Assembly (NCBI RefSeq): GCF_002250625.1
Contig: NZ_NMVQ01000002.1
Span: 62,001-126,000, forward strand
Direction of reading: 5' to 3'
Source: Enemella dayhoffiae
GTDB lineage: Bacteria > Actinomycetota > Actinomycetes > Propionibacteriales > Propionibacteriaceae
DNA: 64,000 nucleotides
Each line of letters starts with the position of its first letter. Positions within the stretch are counted from its first letter, which is position 1. The notes under the pieces are model-generated. The model had not been told where the DNA came from. It was given only the letters and a program-made list of their open reading frames with translations, and searched no databases. Both the position numbers and the translations under genes were made by a program. Below, piece by piece: positions 44,747 to 53,843 of this stretch.

Positions 44747-46823
44747 CCAGCTTCCCTGATCACCGCCAGCGCGTCCACCGCAACCACCGATCCGTCCGCG
44801 CGGACCAGCAGCGGATTCACCTCCAGGGCGGCAAGATCGGTGCCGGCGGCCAGGTCGGCGAAGCGGCGCAACACCTGCGCCAGCGCCGCCCGGTCGACCG
44901 GCGTACGCCCCTGCGGGCCGTCGAGCAGCGCGCTCAGCGCCAGCGAATCCATCATCGAGTGGGCGTCGGCCTCCGACAGCGGCGGCACCCGCACCTGAGC
45001 GTCGGCCGTCACCTCGGTCAGCACACCGCCGATACCGAGCAGCACCACCGGCCCGAACACCGGATCCCGTTTCATGCCGAGGATCAGCTCGGTGTCGGAG
45101 AGCACCATTTCCTGCACCAACAGGCGCCGGTCGGCCACGTCCGACGGCGCACGGTCCAGCACCTGGCCGGCCGCCTCGCGAACCGCCGCCGCATCAGGCA
45201 GCCCGACCCGAACCAGTCCCAGCTCGGACTTGTGGCCCACCTCGGCGGAGAGAAACTTCACCACCACGGGAAATCCGAGCTCCTCGGCGGCTGTGATCGC
45301 TTCATCGACCGTGTGCACGGCTCGCTCCCGCGCAGTGGGGATCCCCGCGTCGGCCAGCAGCTGCTTGGCCGCCACCTCGTCCAGCTGGACCGGCGCGGCC
45401 CCCGGGGCGTCCGCGGGGGTACGCCGGGCCCCGGGCAGCGCGGGTAGTCGGTGCCACTCGGCCAGGGCGGCGATCGCCCGGACCGCCCGAACCGGCTCGG
45501 TGAAGGCGGGGAGTCCAGCCTCTGCGAGGATTCCGGGAACCCGGCCGGTGCCGCCCACCCAGACCGTGACCACCGGCTTGTCAGTCCGCCGGGCGGCGTC
45601 GGCGATCATCGCGCAGGCCTCGTCCTCCTCGGTCTGCATGTTGCCGAGCACGACCAGGACGGCGTCGGTGTCGGGGTGGGAGATCGCGACGTCGAGCGAC
45701 CTGGCCAGCAACGTGGTGTCACCGAGCAGGGCGCCGGTCACGTCGATTGGGTTGCCGGTGGAGGCGAACGACGGCAGCACCGCCGCCATCCGCTCCCGCC
45801 AGTCGGCGGACCATCCGGGCACCCGCAGGCCGTGTTCCTCGGCCGCGTCGGTGACCAGCACCCCGGCACCGCCGGAGAGGGTGACCACCGACAGTCGGCG
45901 CCCGCGCAGCGCGGGAGCGAAACAGAAGATGCGGCCCAGGTCGAGCAACTCGTCGAGATCGTGGGCGCGGATCGCCCTGTGCTGGGAGAGAAACCCGTCG
46001 ACCACCTCGTCGGCGCCGGCCAGTGCACCGGTGTGCGAGGCGGCCGCGGCGGCCCCGGCCGCGCTGCGACCGACCTTCATCACCACCACCGGCACCTCGC
46101 GCCGCGACGCCTCGTCGAAGGCGGCGGCCAGTGCGGGCGGGTCCTCGATGCCCTCGAGATAGCTGAGCACCACCTCGGTCCCCGGCTGGTCCAGCAGCAG
46201 CTCGATCAGCTCCGGGGTGCCGGTGTCGGTCTCGTTGCCGGTGCTGACGAAGGTGCCCAGCCCGAACCCCGCGGCCTGGGCCTGCTGCAGCACGAAGGCG
46301 CCCATCGCCCCGCTCTGGGTGACGAAGGCGGCACCGTGGTCCCGCAGCTCGAGATCCGGGTCGTCCACCCCGGACATGAAGGTGAGCGGCATCCGTTTGC
46401 AGGCCACGATCACGCCGTTGCAGTTGGGGCCGACCAGGCGTACGCCGGCTGCCCGCGCCGCCTCGGCCAGCTCCCGTTCCAGCTGCGCACCGGCCGCACC
46501 CACCTCGCCGAAGCCGGAGGCGTAGACCACGGCCACCGGGATCCCGGCCCCGCCGCACTCGGCGATCGCGGCCGCCACCCACCCGGCGGGGAGGGCGATC
46601 ACCGCCACGTCCACGGGCCCAGGAAGCTCAGCCACCGAGTTGAAACAGGGATAGCCGTGCACCTCCCGCCGGCTCGGGTCACCCCGAACACTTTGCCGGG
46701 GAAACCGTAGCGGCGCAGGTAACGCAGCGTCCGCCCCGACGGCTTGTACGGATTGGCCGAGGCGCCCACGACGGCGATCGCCCGGGCGGTGAGCAGGGGG
46801 GCCAGCGAGGCCGGGTCGGTCAT
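44743..46823 (-). pseudogene. ADP-forming acyl-CoA synthetase, interrupted by one frameshift
   Basis: Two frames make one protein of about 693 residues. The first (ATG 46823) gives ARAIAVVGASANPYKPSGRT and YGFPGKVFGV; the second continues with VHGYPCFNSVAEL, VTQSGAMGAF, the catalytic-histidine region AASHTGALAG and an ATP-grasp domain (ELGFPVVVKFLSAEVGHKSE). They meet near 46680, where adding one A (GTGACCCG to GTGAACCCG) restores the expected V-N-P-S-R-R-E. Either the gene is broken or the base was lost in sequencing. Intact enzymes make acyl-CoA from acid, CoA and ATP. Everything downstream is well conserved, favouring a recent event or an error. Confidence 0.85.
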
Positions 46824-46825
46824 TC

Positions 46826-47608
46826 TCAGCGCCCCGTGTAGGTGCCTGGGCGCTTCTCCAGGAACGCCTGCAGGGCCTCCTGGTGATCGGCGGACTTCAT
46901 CGACAGGTGTTCGTAGGCCAGCGACAGGTCCATCAACTGGGCCACCTGCAGCTGCATCATCTTGTTGATCGACAGCTTGGTAGCCCGCACGGCGTACGGC
47001 GGCAACGCCGCCAACTCACCCGCCAGGGCGGCGACGGTGTCGAGCAGCTCGGCGGCGGGCACGCTCCGCGACACCAGCCCGATCCGCTCGGCCTCCTCGG
47101 CCGGCATCAGCCGCCCGGTCATCAGGAACTCCTTGGCCCGCGAGGGACCGATGAGCATCGGCCAGATCGCCGCTCCACCGTCCCCGGCCACCAGCCCGAC
47201 GTTGACGTGCCGGTCACCGATCCGTGCGGTGTCGGCCAGATAGGTGATGTCGCACATCAGTGCGATGGTCGCGCCGAGACCGACCGCCACCCCGTTCACC
47301 GCGGCGATGATCGGTTTTTCCAACCGGGTCAGGATGTCGATCAGGTCGCGACCCACCGAGAGCACCCGGTCCGCGCCACCGAAACTGGTCTCGCCGACCA
47401 TCCCCTTCACGTCACCGCCGGCGCAGAACGCCTTGTGTCCGGCACCGGTGAGCACGATCGCCCGGGTGTCCGGGTCGACGTCGGCAGCCTGCAGTGCCCC
47501 GCGCAGTTTCTCGTGGGTGGCGGGATCCAGCGCGTTCATGCTGTCGGGACGGTTGATGGTGATCCAGGAGACGCCCTCACGGTTCTCCAGCAGGACGGTG
47601 TCGCTCAT
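46826..47608 (-). CDS. Enoyl-CoA hydratase/isomerase family protein
   Basis: A 260-residue crotonase. The oxyanion-hole segments HKAFCAGGDVKGM and VNGVAVGLGATIALMCDI are clear. At the second catalytic position the motif reads VGLVAGDGGAAIWPMLIG, with the usual acidic residue replaced in part (VAGDGG), as in many actinobacterial relatives. It hydrates 2-enoyl-CoA or a related substrate. ATG at 47608 overlaps the upstream dehydrogenase stop by 4 nt; the acyl-CoA synthetase starts 2 nt after its stop. Confidence 0.9.
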   Translation of the reverse strand: MSDTVLLENREGVSWITINRPDSMNALDPATHEKLRGALQAADVDPDTRAIVLTGAGHKAFCAGGDVKGMVGETSFGGADRVLSVGRDLIDILTRLEKPIIAAVNGVAVGLGATIALMCDITYLADTARIGDRHVNVGLVAGDGGAAIWPMLIGPSRAKEFLMTGRLMPAEEAERIGLVSRSVPAAELLDTVAALAGELAALPPYAVRATKLSINKMMQLQVAQLMDLSLAYEHLSMKSADHQEALQAFLEKRPGTYTGR

Positions 47609-48597
47609 CGGATGCTTCCTTCCAGGTTGCGGCCGGCGCCGGCCAGCCCGAGGTGGTCGATGATGGTGCGGCGGTGCCGCCGGGAGCTGCCGTGGTGCAC
47701 GGCCAACGCCCAGGCCCGCTTGGCGAAGAAGTGCAGGTCATATTCGGTGGTGTAACCCATCCCGCCGTGGCACTGGATCACCCAGCGCGCGGTGGTCAGG
47801 GCGGCCTCGTTGGCGCGCTGCTTGGCCTGGGCCAGGATGAGTCGGCTCCGCGGGTCGCCGGGGCCGCGCGCGGAGAGCAGCCAGGCGGCCTCGTTGACCG
47901 CGGGTGCGGCGAAGTCGATCGCAATCCGACAGTCGGCCAGGTGGTGCTTCACCGCCTGGAAAGAACCGATGGGTACGCCGAACTGCTGGCGTTGCGGCAC
48001 GTAGTCGCAGGCCAACGCCAACATGGCGCGGGAGAGGCCGATCAACTCTGCGGCGGTGCCGACGGTCGCCCGCGCCCTGGCCAGCGGCCCGTCGTCGAGG
48101 GCCACGCCGTCGTAGCCGGGGGTGAACTCGGCCAGTGGCCTGGTCCGGTCCACCGAGGCGGTGGGGGAGAACGAACCGGCTGCGGCGTCGTGCCGACGAT
48201 CGTCGATCACCACCTGCTTGACCAGGTTCGGCCAGGCGGTCAGGGCGCCGTGGCCCGGTCGCGGTTCTCCTGCCCAGGCAGCAGGAGCGGGCTCGCCGTC
48301 ACCGAGCTCGGGGGCCAGCGCGATCGTCTCGGTGAGCGGGAGCGGCAGGCAGCTGCGACCGAACTCCTCGGCCACGGCGACCAGGCACACCTCGTCCACG
48401 CCCAACCCGCCCTCGTCCTCGGCCAGCAGCAGGCCGGTCAGCCCGACCTCGACCACCTGCTGCCACAGGCGCTCGGCAGCGGCGGGGCCGTCCTCACCGT
48501 CAAGTCGGCGCAACAGCTCCGGTCCCGCCTGGTCACTCAGCACCTCGCGGGTCAGGCCGGCGAGCTCGCGCTGTTCCTCGGTCAGCTCGAAGTACAT
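47605..48597 (-). CDS. Acyl-CoA dehydrogenase, short subunit type
   Basis: A 330-residue acyl-CoA dehydrogenase. The N-terminal helical domain (YFELTEEQRELAGLTREVLS) and C-terminal bundle (PIGSFQAVKHHLADCRIAID, HGGMGYTTEYDLHFFAKRAW) are present, but the central flavin-binding beta domain is short and lacks the usual TEPxAGSD motif. Short partners of this kind assemble with a normal-length dehydrogenase as heterotetramers in actinobacterial steroid side-chain degradation. The full-length partner is directly upstream, 6 nt away. Confidence 0.87.
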   Translation of the reverse strand: MYFELTEEQRELAGLTREVLSDQAGPELLRRLDGEDGPAAAERLWQQVVEVGLTGLLLAEDEGGLGVDEVCLVAVAEEFGRSCLPLPLTETIALAPELGDGEPAPAAWAGEPRPGHGALTAWPNLVKQVVIDDRRHDAAAGSFSPTASVDRTRPLAEFTPGYDGVALDDGPLARARATVGTAAELIGLSRAMLALACDYVPQRQQFGVPIGSFQAVKHHLADCRIAIDFAAPAVNEAAWLLSARGPGDPRSRLILAQAKQRANEAALTTARWVIQCHGGMGYTTEYDLHFFAKRAWALAVHHGSSRRHRRTIIDHLGLAGAGRNLEGSIR

Positions 48598-48603
48598 CTG
48601 GGT

Positions 48604-49734
48604 TCACTTCCTCGGCAGGCCGAGCACGCGCTCGGCGATGATGTTGCGCTGGATCTCGTTGGTGCCGGCATAGATGGTGCCACCCAGGGAGAACATGAAC
48701 CCGCGGCTCCAGGAGTTGTCGATGACCGCCGAGGACTCCAGCAGCTCGAGGGCCACCTGGTGCAGCCGCACGTCCATCTCGGACCAGAACACCTTGTTCA
48801 GTGAGGATTCCGCGGCCACTTGCGTGCCGTCGGCGATGTGCGTCACCTGGTGCAGCGTGAACTGCTGGTACGCTTGGGCGTCGGACCACACGTCGGCGAT
48901 CTTCTCGGCCAGCGAGGCGGTGAGCAGCTCCGGGTGTTGCTGGGCGGCGGTGATCAGCCGGTCCGCCGCCTGCAGGAACCGGCCGGGGGAGCGCAGGGTC
49001 AGCCCCCGCTCCGAACCGGTGGTCGCCATCGCTACCTGCCAGCCGCGGCCGACCTCGCCGATCACGTCGTCGGAGCCGACGAACACGTCGTCGAGGAACA
49101 CCTCGGCGAACCCTTCGTCGCCGTCCAGCCGCTCGAAGCCGCGCACCTCCACGCCGTCGGCGTCCAGCGGCAGCATCAGATAGGTCAATCCCTTGTGCCG
49201 CTGCGATTCCGGGTCGCTGCGGAAGAGCCCGAACAGGTGGGTGCAGAACGCGCCCCGGGTGCTCCATGTCTTCTGCCCGCTGACCCGGAAACCGCCGTCA
49301 ACCGGTTCGGCCCGGCTGCGGACACCGGCCAGGTCGCTGCCCGCACCGGGCTCGGACCAACCCTGGGCCCACAGGTCCTTGGCGGCCGCCATCCGCGGCA
49401 GGATCCGTTGCTGCTGTTCCGGCGTACCGAACTCGAACAGGGTGGGGGCGAGCAGGAAGATGCCGTTCTGGGTCACCCGTTGCGGGGCCTCGGCGCGGTA
49501 GTACTCCTCCTCGAAGATCAGCCACTCCCACAGCGAGGCGTCCCGTCCGCCGAACTCCTCCGGCCAGGAGACCACGGCCCAGCGGGCGTCGAACAGCGTG
49601 TGTTCCCAGTCGAGGTGGGCGGTGAAACCCTCCCGGGTGTCACCCGACGGCAGCCCGCGCGGGACGTTGGCGGCGAGCCATTCCCGCGCCTCGGCGCGGA
49701 AGGCCTCTTCCTGCTCGTTCCAGGTCAGATCCAT
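48604..49734 (-). CDS. Acyl-CoA dehydrogenase, full-length subunit
   Basis: A 376-residue flavoprotein with the typical QGWSEPGAGSDLAGVRSRA substrate/flavin motif, the beta-domain QKTWSTRGAFCTHLFGL, and C-terminal GGTIYAGTNEIQRNIIAERV. It introduces the alpha-beta double bond in an acyl-CoA thioester. It overlaps the nitroreductase gene by 10 nt and is followed by the short dehydrogenase subunit, suggesting an alpha2beta2 enzyme. The substrate cannot be read from sequence. Confidence 0.92.
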   Translation of the reverse strand: MDLTWNEQEEAFRAEAREWLAANVPRGLPSGDTREGFTAHLDWEHTLFDARWAVVSWPEEFGGRDASLWEWLIFEEEYYRAEAPQRVTQNGIFLLAPTLFEFGTPEQQQRILPRMAAAKDLWAQGWSEPGAGSDLAGVRSRAEPVDGGFRVSGQKTWSTRGAFCTHLFGLFRSDPESQRHKGLTYLMLPLDADGVEVRGFERLDGDEGFAEVFLDDVFVGSDDVIGEVGRGWQVAMATTGSERGLTLRSPGRFLQAADRLITAAQQHPELLTASLAEKIADVWSDAQAYQQFTLHQVTHIADGTQVAAESSLNKVFWSEMDVRLHQVALELLESSAVIDNSWSRGFMFSLGGTIYAGTNEIQRNIIAERVLGLPRK

Positions 49735-50366
49735 GTCACGATCTCCTCCAGCTCACGGCGCGGGGCGGGGGACAGGGTGTCACCCGTGATCGGGGCGACC
49801 GGCAGCAGTGCCGCCAGCGTCCATTCCCGCGGAATCTTTGTCAGCGCACGAAATTTGTCCGCGCGGGCAGGCCTGACTGTGGTCGGGCAGCTGCCCAGCC
49901 CGTATGCCCGCAATGCCTGCTGCAACGACCACACCGCTGGCAGCACCGATCCCCAGGAGCGGGCGGCCACCGTCCCGGTGGCCTCGGTCGGGGCCGGCTC
50001 CGTGGTGCAGGCGAGCACCAGCGCCGGCAGGCTGCCCATCCGGATGGCCAGATCGGTCGAGGCCGCGCGCAACCGCCGGGTGGTCTCGTCGCTCACCGGT
50101 GGGCGGTCGGCGTCGAAGGAGGCGCATGCCGCCCGGTAGATCTCACCGAGGGCGGCACGGGTGTCCTTGTCGGTCACCACCACCCAGCGCAGCGGCTGCC
50201 GGTCACCGGCGCTGGGTGCCTGGCCGGCCAGCTCCAGGCACTGCCGCAGCACGCCCGGATCGACCGGGCCGTCGGCGTCCAGGCGGCGTCGCACCGCCCG
50301 GGTGGTGCTGAGCACCGCCTCGGCACCCGCCAGGTCAGCGGCGGGCAGAGTCGTCGGCACTCGCAT
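49725..50366 (-). CDS. Nitroreductase family protein
   Basis: A 213-residue FMN-dependent oxidoreductase. Visible are the start region TTRAVRRRLDADGPVDP, APSAGDRQPLRWVVV for flavin binding, and the C-terminal AYGLGSCPTTVRPARADKFRAL. The ATG at 50366 has GAAGGAGG upstream and lies inside the 3' end of the TctA remnant, so its ribosome site comes from that older gene. It may supply a reduction step to the acyl-CoA pathway encoded downstream. Confidence 0.87.
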   Translation of the reverse strand: MRVPTTLPAADLAGAEAVLSTTRAVRRRLDADGPVDPGVLRQCLELAGQAPSAGDRQPLRWVVVTDKDTRAALGEIYRAACASFDADRPPVSDETTRRLRAASTDLAIRMGSLPALVLACTTEPAPTEATGTVAARSWGSVLPAVWSLQQALRAYGLGSCPTTVRPARADKFRALTKIPREWTLAALLPVAPITGDTLSPAPRRELEEIVTWI

Positions 50367-50721
50367 CCGCGCCCTCCTTCGGCTTCTCGTTCCCGGCCTC
50401 CCCTTCGGTGGCCGCCGGGGCGGTCAGCGTGCGCCGGACCCGGGTGCGCAACACCGTGACGACGACCAGGGTGAGCACCAGCCCACCGAGGATCGCGCCG
50501 GAGATCGGACGGGTGACGAAGATGCTCGCGTCCCCCTTGGCGATCAGCATGGACTGGCGGAAGGACTGCTCGAGGAGCGGCCCGAGCACGAACGCGAGCA
50601 CCAGCGGGCCGGGCTCGAAGCCCGTCTTCTTCATCAGCCAGCCGATGATGCCGAACCCGATCACCACGAACATGTCGAACACGTCATTGTTGATCGAATG
50701 GACGCCGGCCACGGGAGCCAC
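50335..50721 (-). pseudogene. Tripartite tricarboxylate transporter TctA, C-terminal remnant
   Basis: About 128 codons match only the end of a TctA permease (normally about 500 residues): HSINNDVFDMFVVIGFGIIG, LAFVLGPLLEQSFRQSML, SIFVTRPISGAILGG. The frame begins at a GTG (50721) directly after an in-frame TGA. The sequence just upstream (50720-50763) is AT-rich and unlike the rest of the window, marking a deletion or insertion junction. TctB and TctC are absent. The product is unlikely to function. Confidence 0.82.
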
Positions 50722-50763
50722 TCAACCAAAGCGTAGTAAATATTGCAAGGTTTTGGTTCTGGG

Positions 50764-51887
50764 TCAGTCGAGCCCGGCGAACTCCTGTCCACCGGCGGCA
50801 GCCAGCAGCTCCGCCGCCGCCTCGGCCTGCCTGCGGATGGTTGCTCCGGGTCGTCCCCACCAGCTGCAGGCGATGGTGAGCCGCTCCTTCTTCGACCGTG
50901 GCCGCCAGGTGCCCAGCAACTCCCCGTCGCGGGCGATCGCGCCGGGCCGGCCGAGGGTGGGCCACAGTTCCTTGTGCCGGGCCTGGTTTCCGCCGGTGAG
51001 CAGGTCCCGGTCCTTGGCGGCCAGGAACAGGTCGAACCCGTTGAGCAGCCTGAGCGCGGGTTCGGCGGCGGGTTCCGCGGCCGCCTGGTAGGCGTCGTCG
51101 TCCTCGGGCAGGAGCCACGCCGTCGTGCCGGCCCGATCGACCTCGACGGCATCCTCAGGCCAGACCGCCTTGATCTCGCCGACGGAGGTCTCACAGAAGG
51201 CGGCCACCTCCTTCGGGGTGGCCGGCCCGAGCAGGTGCAGGTACGCCCGGGCCACCTGCAGGTGCTTCGGTGCCCGGGTGGCGTCGGCCGCGGGCCCGGG
51301 CGTACGCCGCCAGCCGGGGATCCGGCGCAGCACCGGAGGGCTGGTGCCCGGTTGCAGCTCAAGGCCACCGTGCACGGCCGCCAGCCGGAACAGCTGCTCG
51401 TGGTAGTGGGTCACCGCGCAGGAGCGGCAGGCCACCTGCAACTCGTCGGGGAGTCGGCCCTGCAGCAGGGTGGACACCTCACCCTTGCTCAGCGGCTTGC
51501 CGAGCACCGCTCGCTGTTCAGTGGCGACGGAGGTCAGCGCCTCGATGCAGTCCTCCAGTTTGCGTCCGGCCGTGCCACACCGTTTCCCCGCATCGGCGCC
51601 GGAGAAGGGGAGAGCGCGGTCTGCACGTCGCGCACTTCGGTGCGCCGGAAGTAGTGCGGGGCGCCCCGCCACGCCCAGACCTGAACCAACTCCTCGGAGA
51701 AGTCGCCGGTCAACCGCCGGGCGTCGGGGACGGACACCCCGCGGTTCACCAGGGCCGTCCGCGCGGCCTCGCCGACCCCTTGCTGGACACCAAGGTCGAG
51801 CACCGCCAGCTCGGTCGGGTCGGCGTCGGTCACGTCGAGTTCCTGGATCCGGAAGCGGTGTCGCAGCACCTGCTCGCGCGGGGCCAT
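50764..51887 (-). pseudogene. Winged-helix DNA-binding (HTH_42/AlkZ-like) protein with one frameshift
   Basis: Two frames form one protein of about 374 residues. The first (ATG 51887) begins APREQVLRHRFRIQELDVT and runs to VQTALSP; the second continues with FSGADAGKRCGTAGRKLEDC and ends at EFAGLD. They join in a run of four G (about 51607-51610 on the plus strand), where five would restore the frame. HTH_42 proteins include DNA glycosylases such as AlkZ that act on interstrand crosslinks, with QxQ-type catalytic motifs; here I see HRFRIQELD but cannot confirm activity. Sequencing error in a homopolymer is a real possibility. Confidence 0.75.
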
Positions 51888-51889
51888 GA

Positions 51890-52933
51890 TCAGTCCTCGG
51901 TCTGTCGGGCCCACAGGTTGACCCCGGACTCGACCGCGTCGCGGTCGATCTGTTCCAGTTCCTGTTCGCTGAGGTCCAGGTTGTGCAGGACATCGAGGCT
52001 GTCGTCCAGCTGCGGCACGCTGGAGGCGCCGATCACCAGTGAGGTCATCCGCTGATCACGCAGCGCCCAGGCGAGGGCCAGCTGGGCCAGCGACTGGTCA
52101 CGCGACCGCGCCAGCTCGTTCAACCGACGCAGGCGATTCACGGTGTCCTCGGTGATCATCGCCTCCGTCAGCGATCCGCCGCGGGCGGCCCGGGATCCCT
52201 CCGGAATGCCGTTCAGGTATTTGTCGGTGAGCAGGCCCTGGGCGAGCGCGGTGAACGCGATGCAGCCCATGCCCTGGCGCTCCAGCTCGTCGAGCAGCGA
52301 GGGGGTCTCGGCATCCCCTTCGATCCAGCGGTTCAACATGCTGTAGGAGGGTTGGTGGATCAACAGCGGGGTGCCCAGCTCCCGGGCGATCTCCGCGGCC
52401 TCCCTGGTCCGTTTCGCCGAATAGGAGGAAATCCCGGCATACAGGGCCTTTCCGCTGCGCACCGCCTGATCGAGGGCCATCATCGTCTGCTCGATCGGGG
52501 TGTCCGGGTCGAAGCGGTGGCTGTAGAAGATGTCGACGTAGTCCAGCCCCATCCGGCGCAGCGACTGGTCCAGCGAGGCCAGCACATATTTGCGGGAGCC
52601 ACCACCCTGACCGTAGGGACCGGGCCACATGTCCCACCCGGCCTTGGTGGAGATGATCAACTCGTCGCGATAGGGCGCCAGATCCTGACGGAGCAGGGTG
52701 CCGAAGTTGATCTCCGCCTGACCATAGGGCGGGCCGTAGTTGTTCGCCAGGTCGAAGTGCGTCACGCCGCGGTCAAAGGCGCGGCGGACGATGGCACGCT
52801 GGGTCTCCATCGGACGGTCGTCACCGAAGTTCTGCCACAACCCCAACGAGATCAACGGCAGCTTCAGCCCGGACCGGCCGCAGAAGCGATACTGCATGGC
52901 GTCGTAGCGGTCGTCGGCCGCTTGATGGCTCAT
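51890..52933 (-). CDS. Aldo/keto reductase (YghZ/Kv-beta-like)
   Basis: A 347-residue NADPH-dependent reductase. The ATG at 52933 gives MSHQAADDRYDAMQYRFCGR, and the upstream extension is not conserved. The catalytic tetrad is visible: Asp in HFDLANNYGPP with the Tyr just after, Lys in ISTKAGWDMW, and His in FYSHRFDPDTP. The sequence GRSGLKLPLISLGLW and the loop GGGSRKYVLASLDQSLRRM place it with YghZ/MgrA-type enzymes acting on methylglyoxal and other aldehydes. The winged-helix gene begins 2 nt after its stop. Confidence 0.93.
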   Translation of the reverse strand: MSHQAADDRYDAMQYRFCGRSGLKLPLISLGLWQNFGDDRPMETQRAIVRRAFDRGVTHFDLANNYGPPYGQAEINFGTLLRQDLAPYRDELIISTKAGWDMWPGPYGQGGGSRKYVLASLDQSLRRMGLDYVDIFYSHRFDPDTPIEQTMMALDQAVRSGKALYAGISSYSAKRTREAAEIARELGTPLLIHQPSYSMLNRWIEGDAETPSLLDELERQGMGCIAFTALAQGLLTDKYLNGIPEGSRAARGGSLTEAMITEDTVNRLRRLNELARSRDQSLAQLALAWALRDQRMTSLVIGASSVPQLDDSLDVLHNLDLSEQELEQIDRDAVESGVNLWARQTED

Positions 52934-52937
52934 CGCC

Positions 52938-53843
52938 TCAGGGTAGTTCGGGCTCCCAGCTGAGCAGCAGGTGGGTCCGGCGTTCAGCCGGAGTGCCGGG
53001 GCCGACCAGGGCGGCCGTGCTGCGGCTGCTCTCATCGAGGCGAACCAGTCCCACGGTGCTGGGCAGCAGGACCGGTTTGCGGAACCACACCTGGGCGGTG
53101 CCGGGATCGGTGGTGCGCGGGCCGATTGCCGCCAGGGTACGCGCGAAGGTCCACATGCCGTGCGCGATGGCGCGCGGGAACCCCATCGCGCGGGCCGTCC
53201 ACGGGTGCAGGTGGATCGGGTTCACGTCACCGCTGATGGCCGCGTATTGCCGCCCCAGGTCGGCGGGCAGCCGCCACCTCGCCGAGACGGGCCGATCGGG
53301 TACGCCTGGAGCCTGCGGTTCCGCCTCACCCGAACCGCCCTCTCCGTTCCCCGCGCCTGTCGAGGGGCCCCGGTGCAGATAGGTGCTGGTGGACTCCCAG
53401 ACCGTTTCCCCGGCCAGCTCGGCGCGGGCGCGCAGGTCGACGGTGCTGCCCTTCGCGTGTGAGGCGAGGTTTTCCGCCCACACCGTCAGGTCGGGCCGGT
53501 CAGCGGCGGTCAGCGGCCGGTGCAGCACCGAGGAGTTCCGCACGTGCACCAGCCCGGGCAGCGGCAGCGGGAAATCCCTGTCCGCCATCAGTTGCGCCTG
53601 CAACGGGAATCCGAGCAGGTGCGGGTAGGGGTGCGGCAGCCGGTCGTTGACGGCAGATCCGCAGAGCCGCTGGTAGGCGTACAGGTTGCTGGTGTCCACG
53701 CGTGCCGCGGGCAGCCGCAGCACCCGAGTGGGCAGCGAGCCGCTGCCGCCCGGACGGCCGGGCGCGGTGAGCGCACTCCGCAGCAGTTCCCTGCCCAGGT
53801 TGGGTCTGCGGACGATCAGCTCGGGCTCGGTGGCCGGGCTCAT
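52938..53843 (-). CDS. MaoC-like dehydratase (HtdX-like)
   Basis: A 301-residue double-hotdog (R)-specific hydratase. The first half is degenerate. The second half carries the hydratase motif YAAISGDVNPIHLHPWTARA and then AIAHGMWTFARTL, with catalytic Asp and His. It hydrates trans-2-enoyl-CoA or ACP to the 3R-hydroxy form, which FabG4 can oxidise. ATG 53843 overlaps the fabG4 stop by 4 nt. The order of this gene with fabG4, a thiolase and an acyl-CoA dehydrogenase matches Rv0241c-Rv0244c in M. tuberculosis. Confidence 0.88.
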   Translation of the reverse strand: MSPATEPELIVRRPNLGRELLRSALTAPGRPGGSGSLPTRVLRLPAARVDTSNLYAYQRLCGSAVNDRLPHPYPHLLGFPLQAQLMADRDFPLPLPGLVHVRNSSVLHRPLTAADRPDLTVWAENLASHAKGSTVDLRARAELAGETVWESTSTYLHRGPSTGAGNGEGGSGEAEPQAPGVPDRPVSARWRLPADLGRQYAAISGDVNPIHLHPWTARAMGFPRAIAHGMWTFARTLAAIGPRTTDPGTAQVWFRKPVLLPSTVGLVRLDESSRSTAALVGPGTPAERRTHLLLSWEPELP

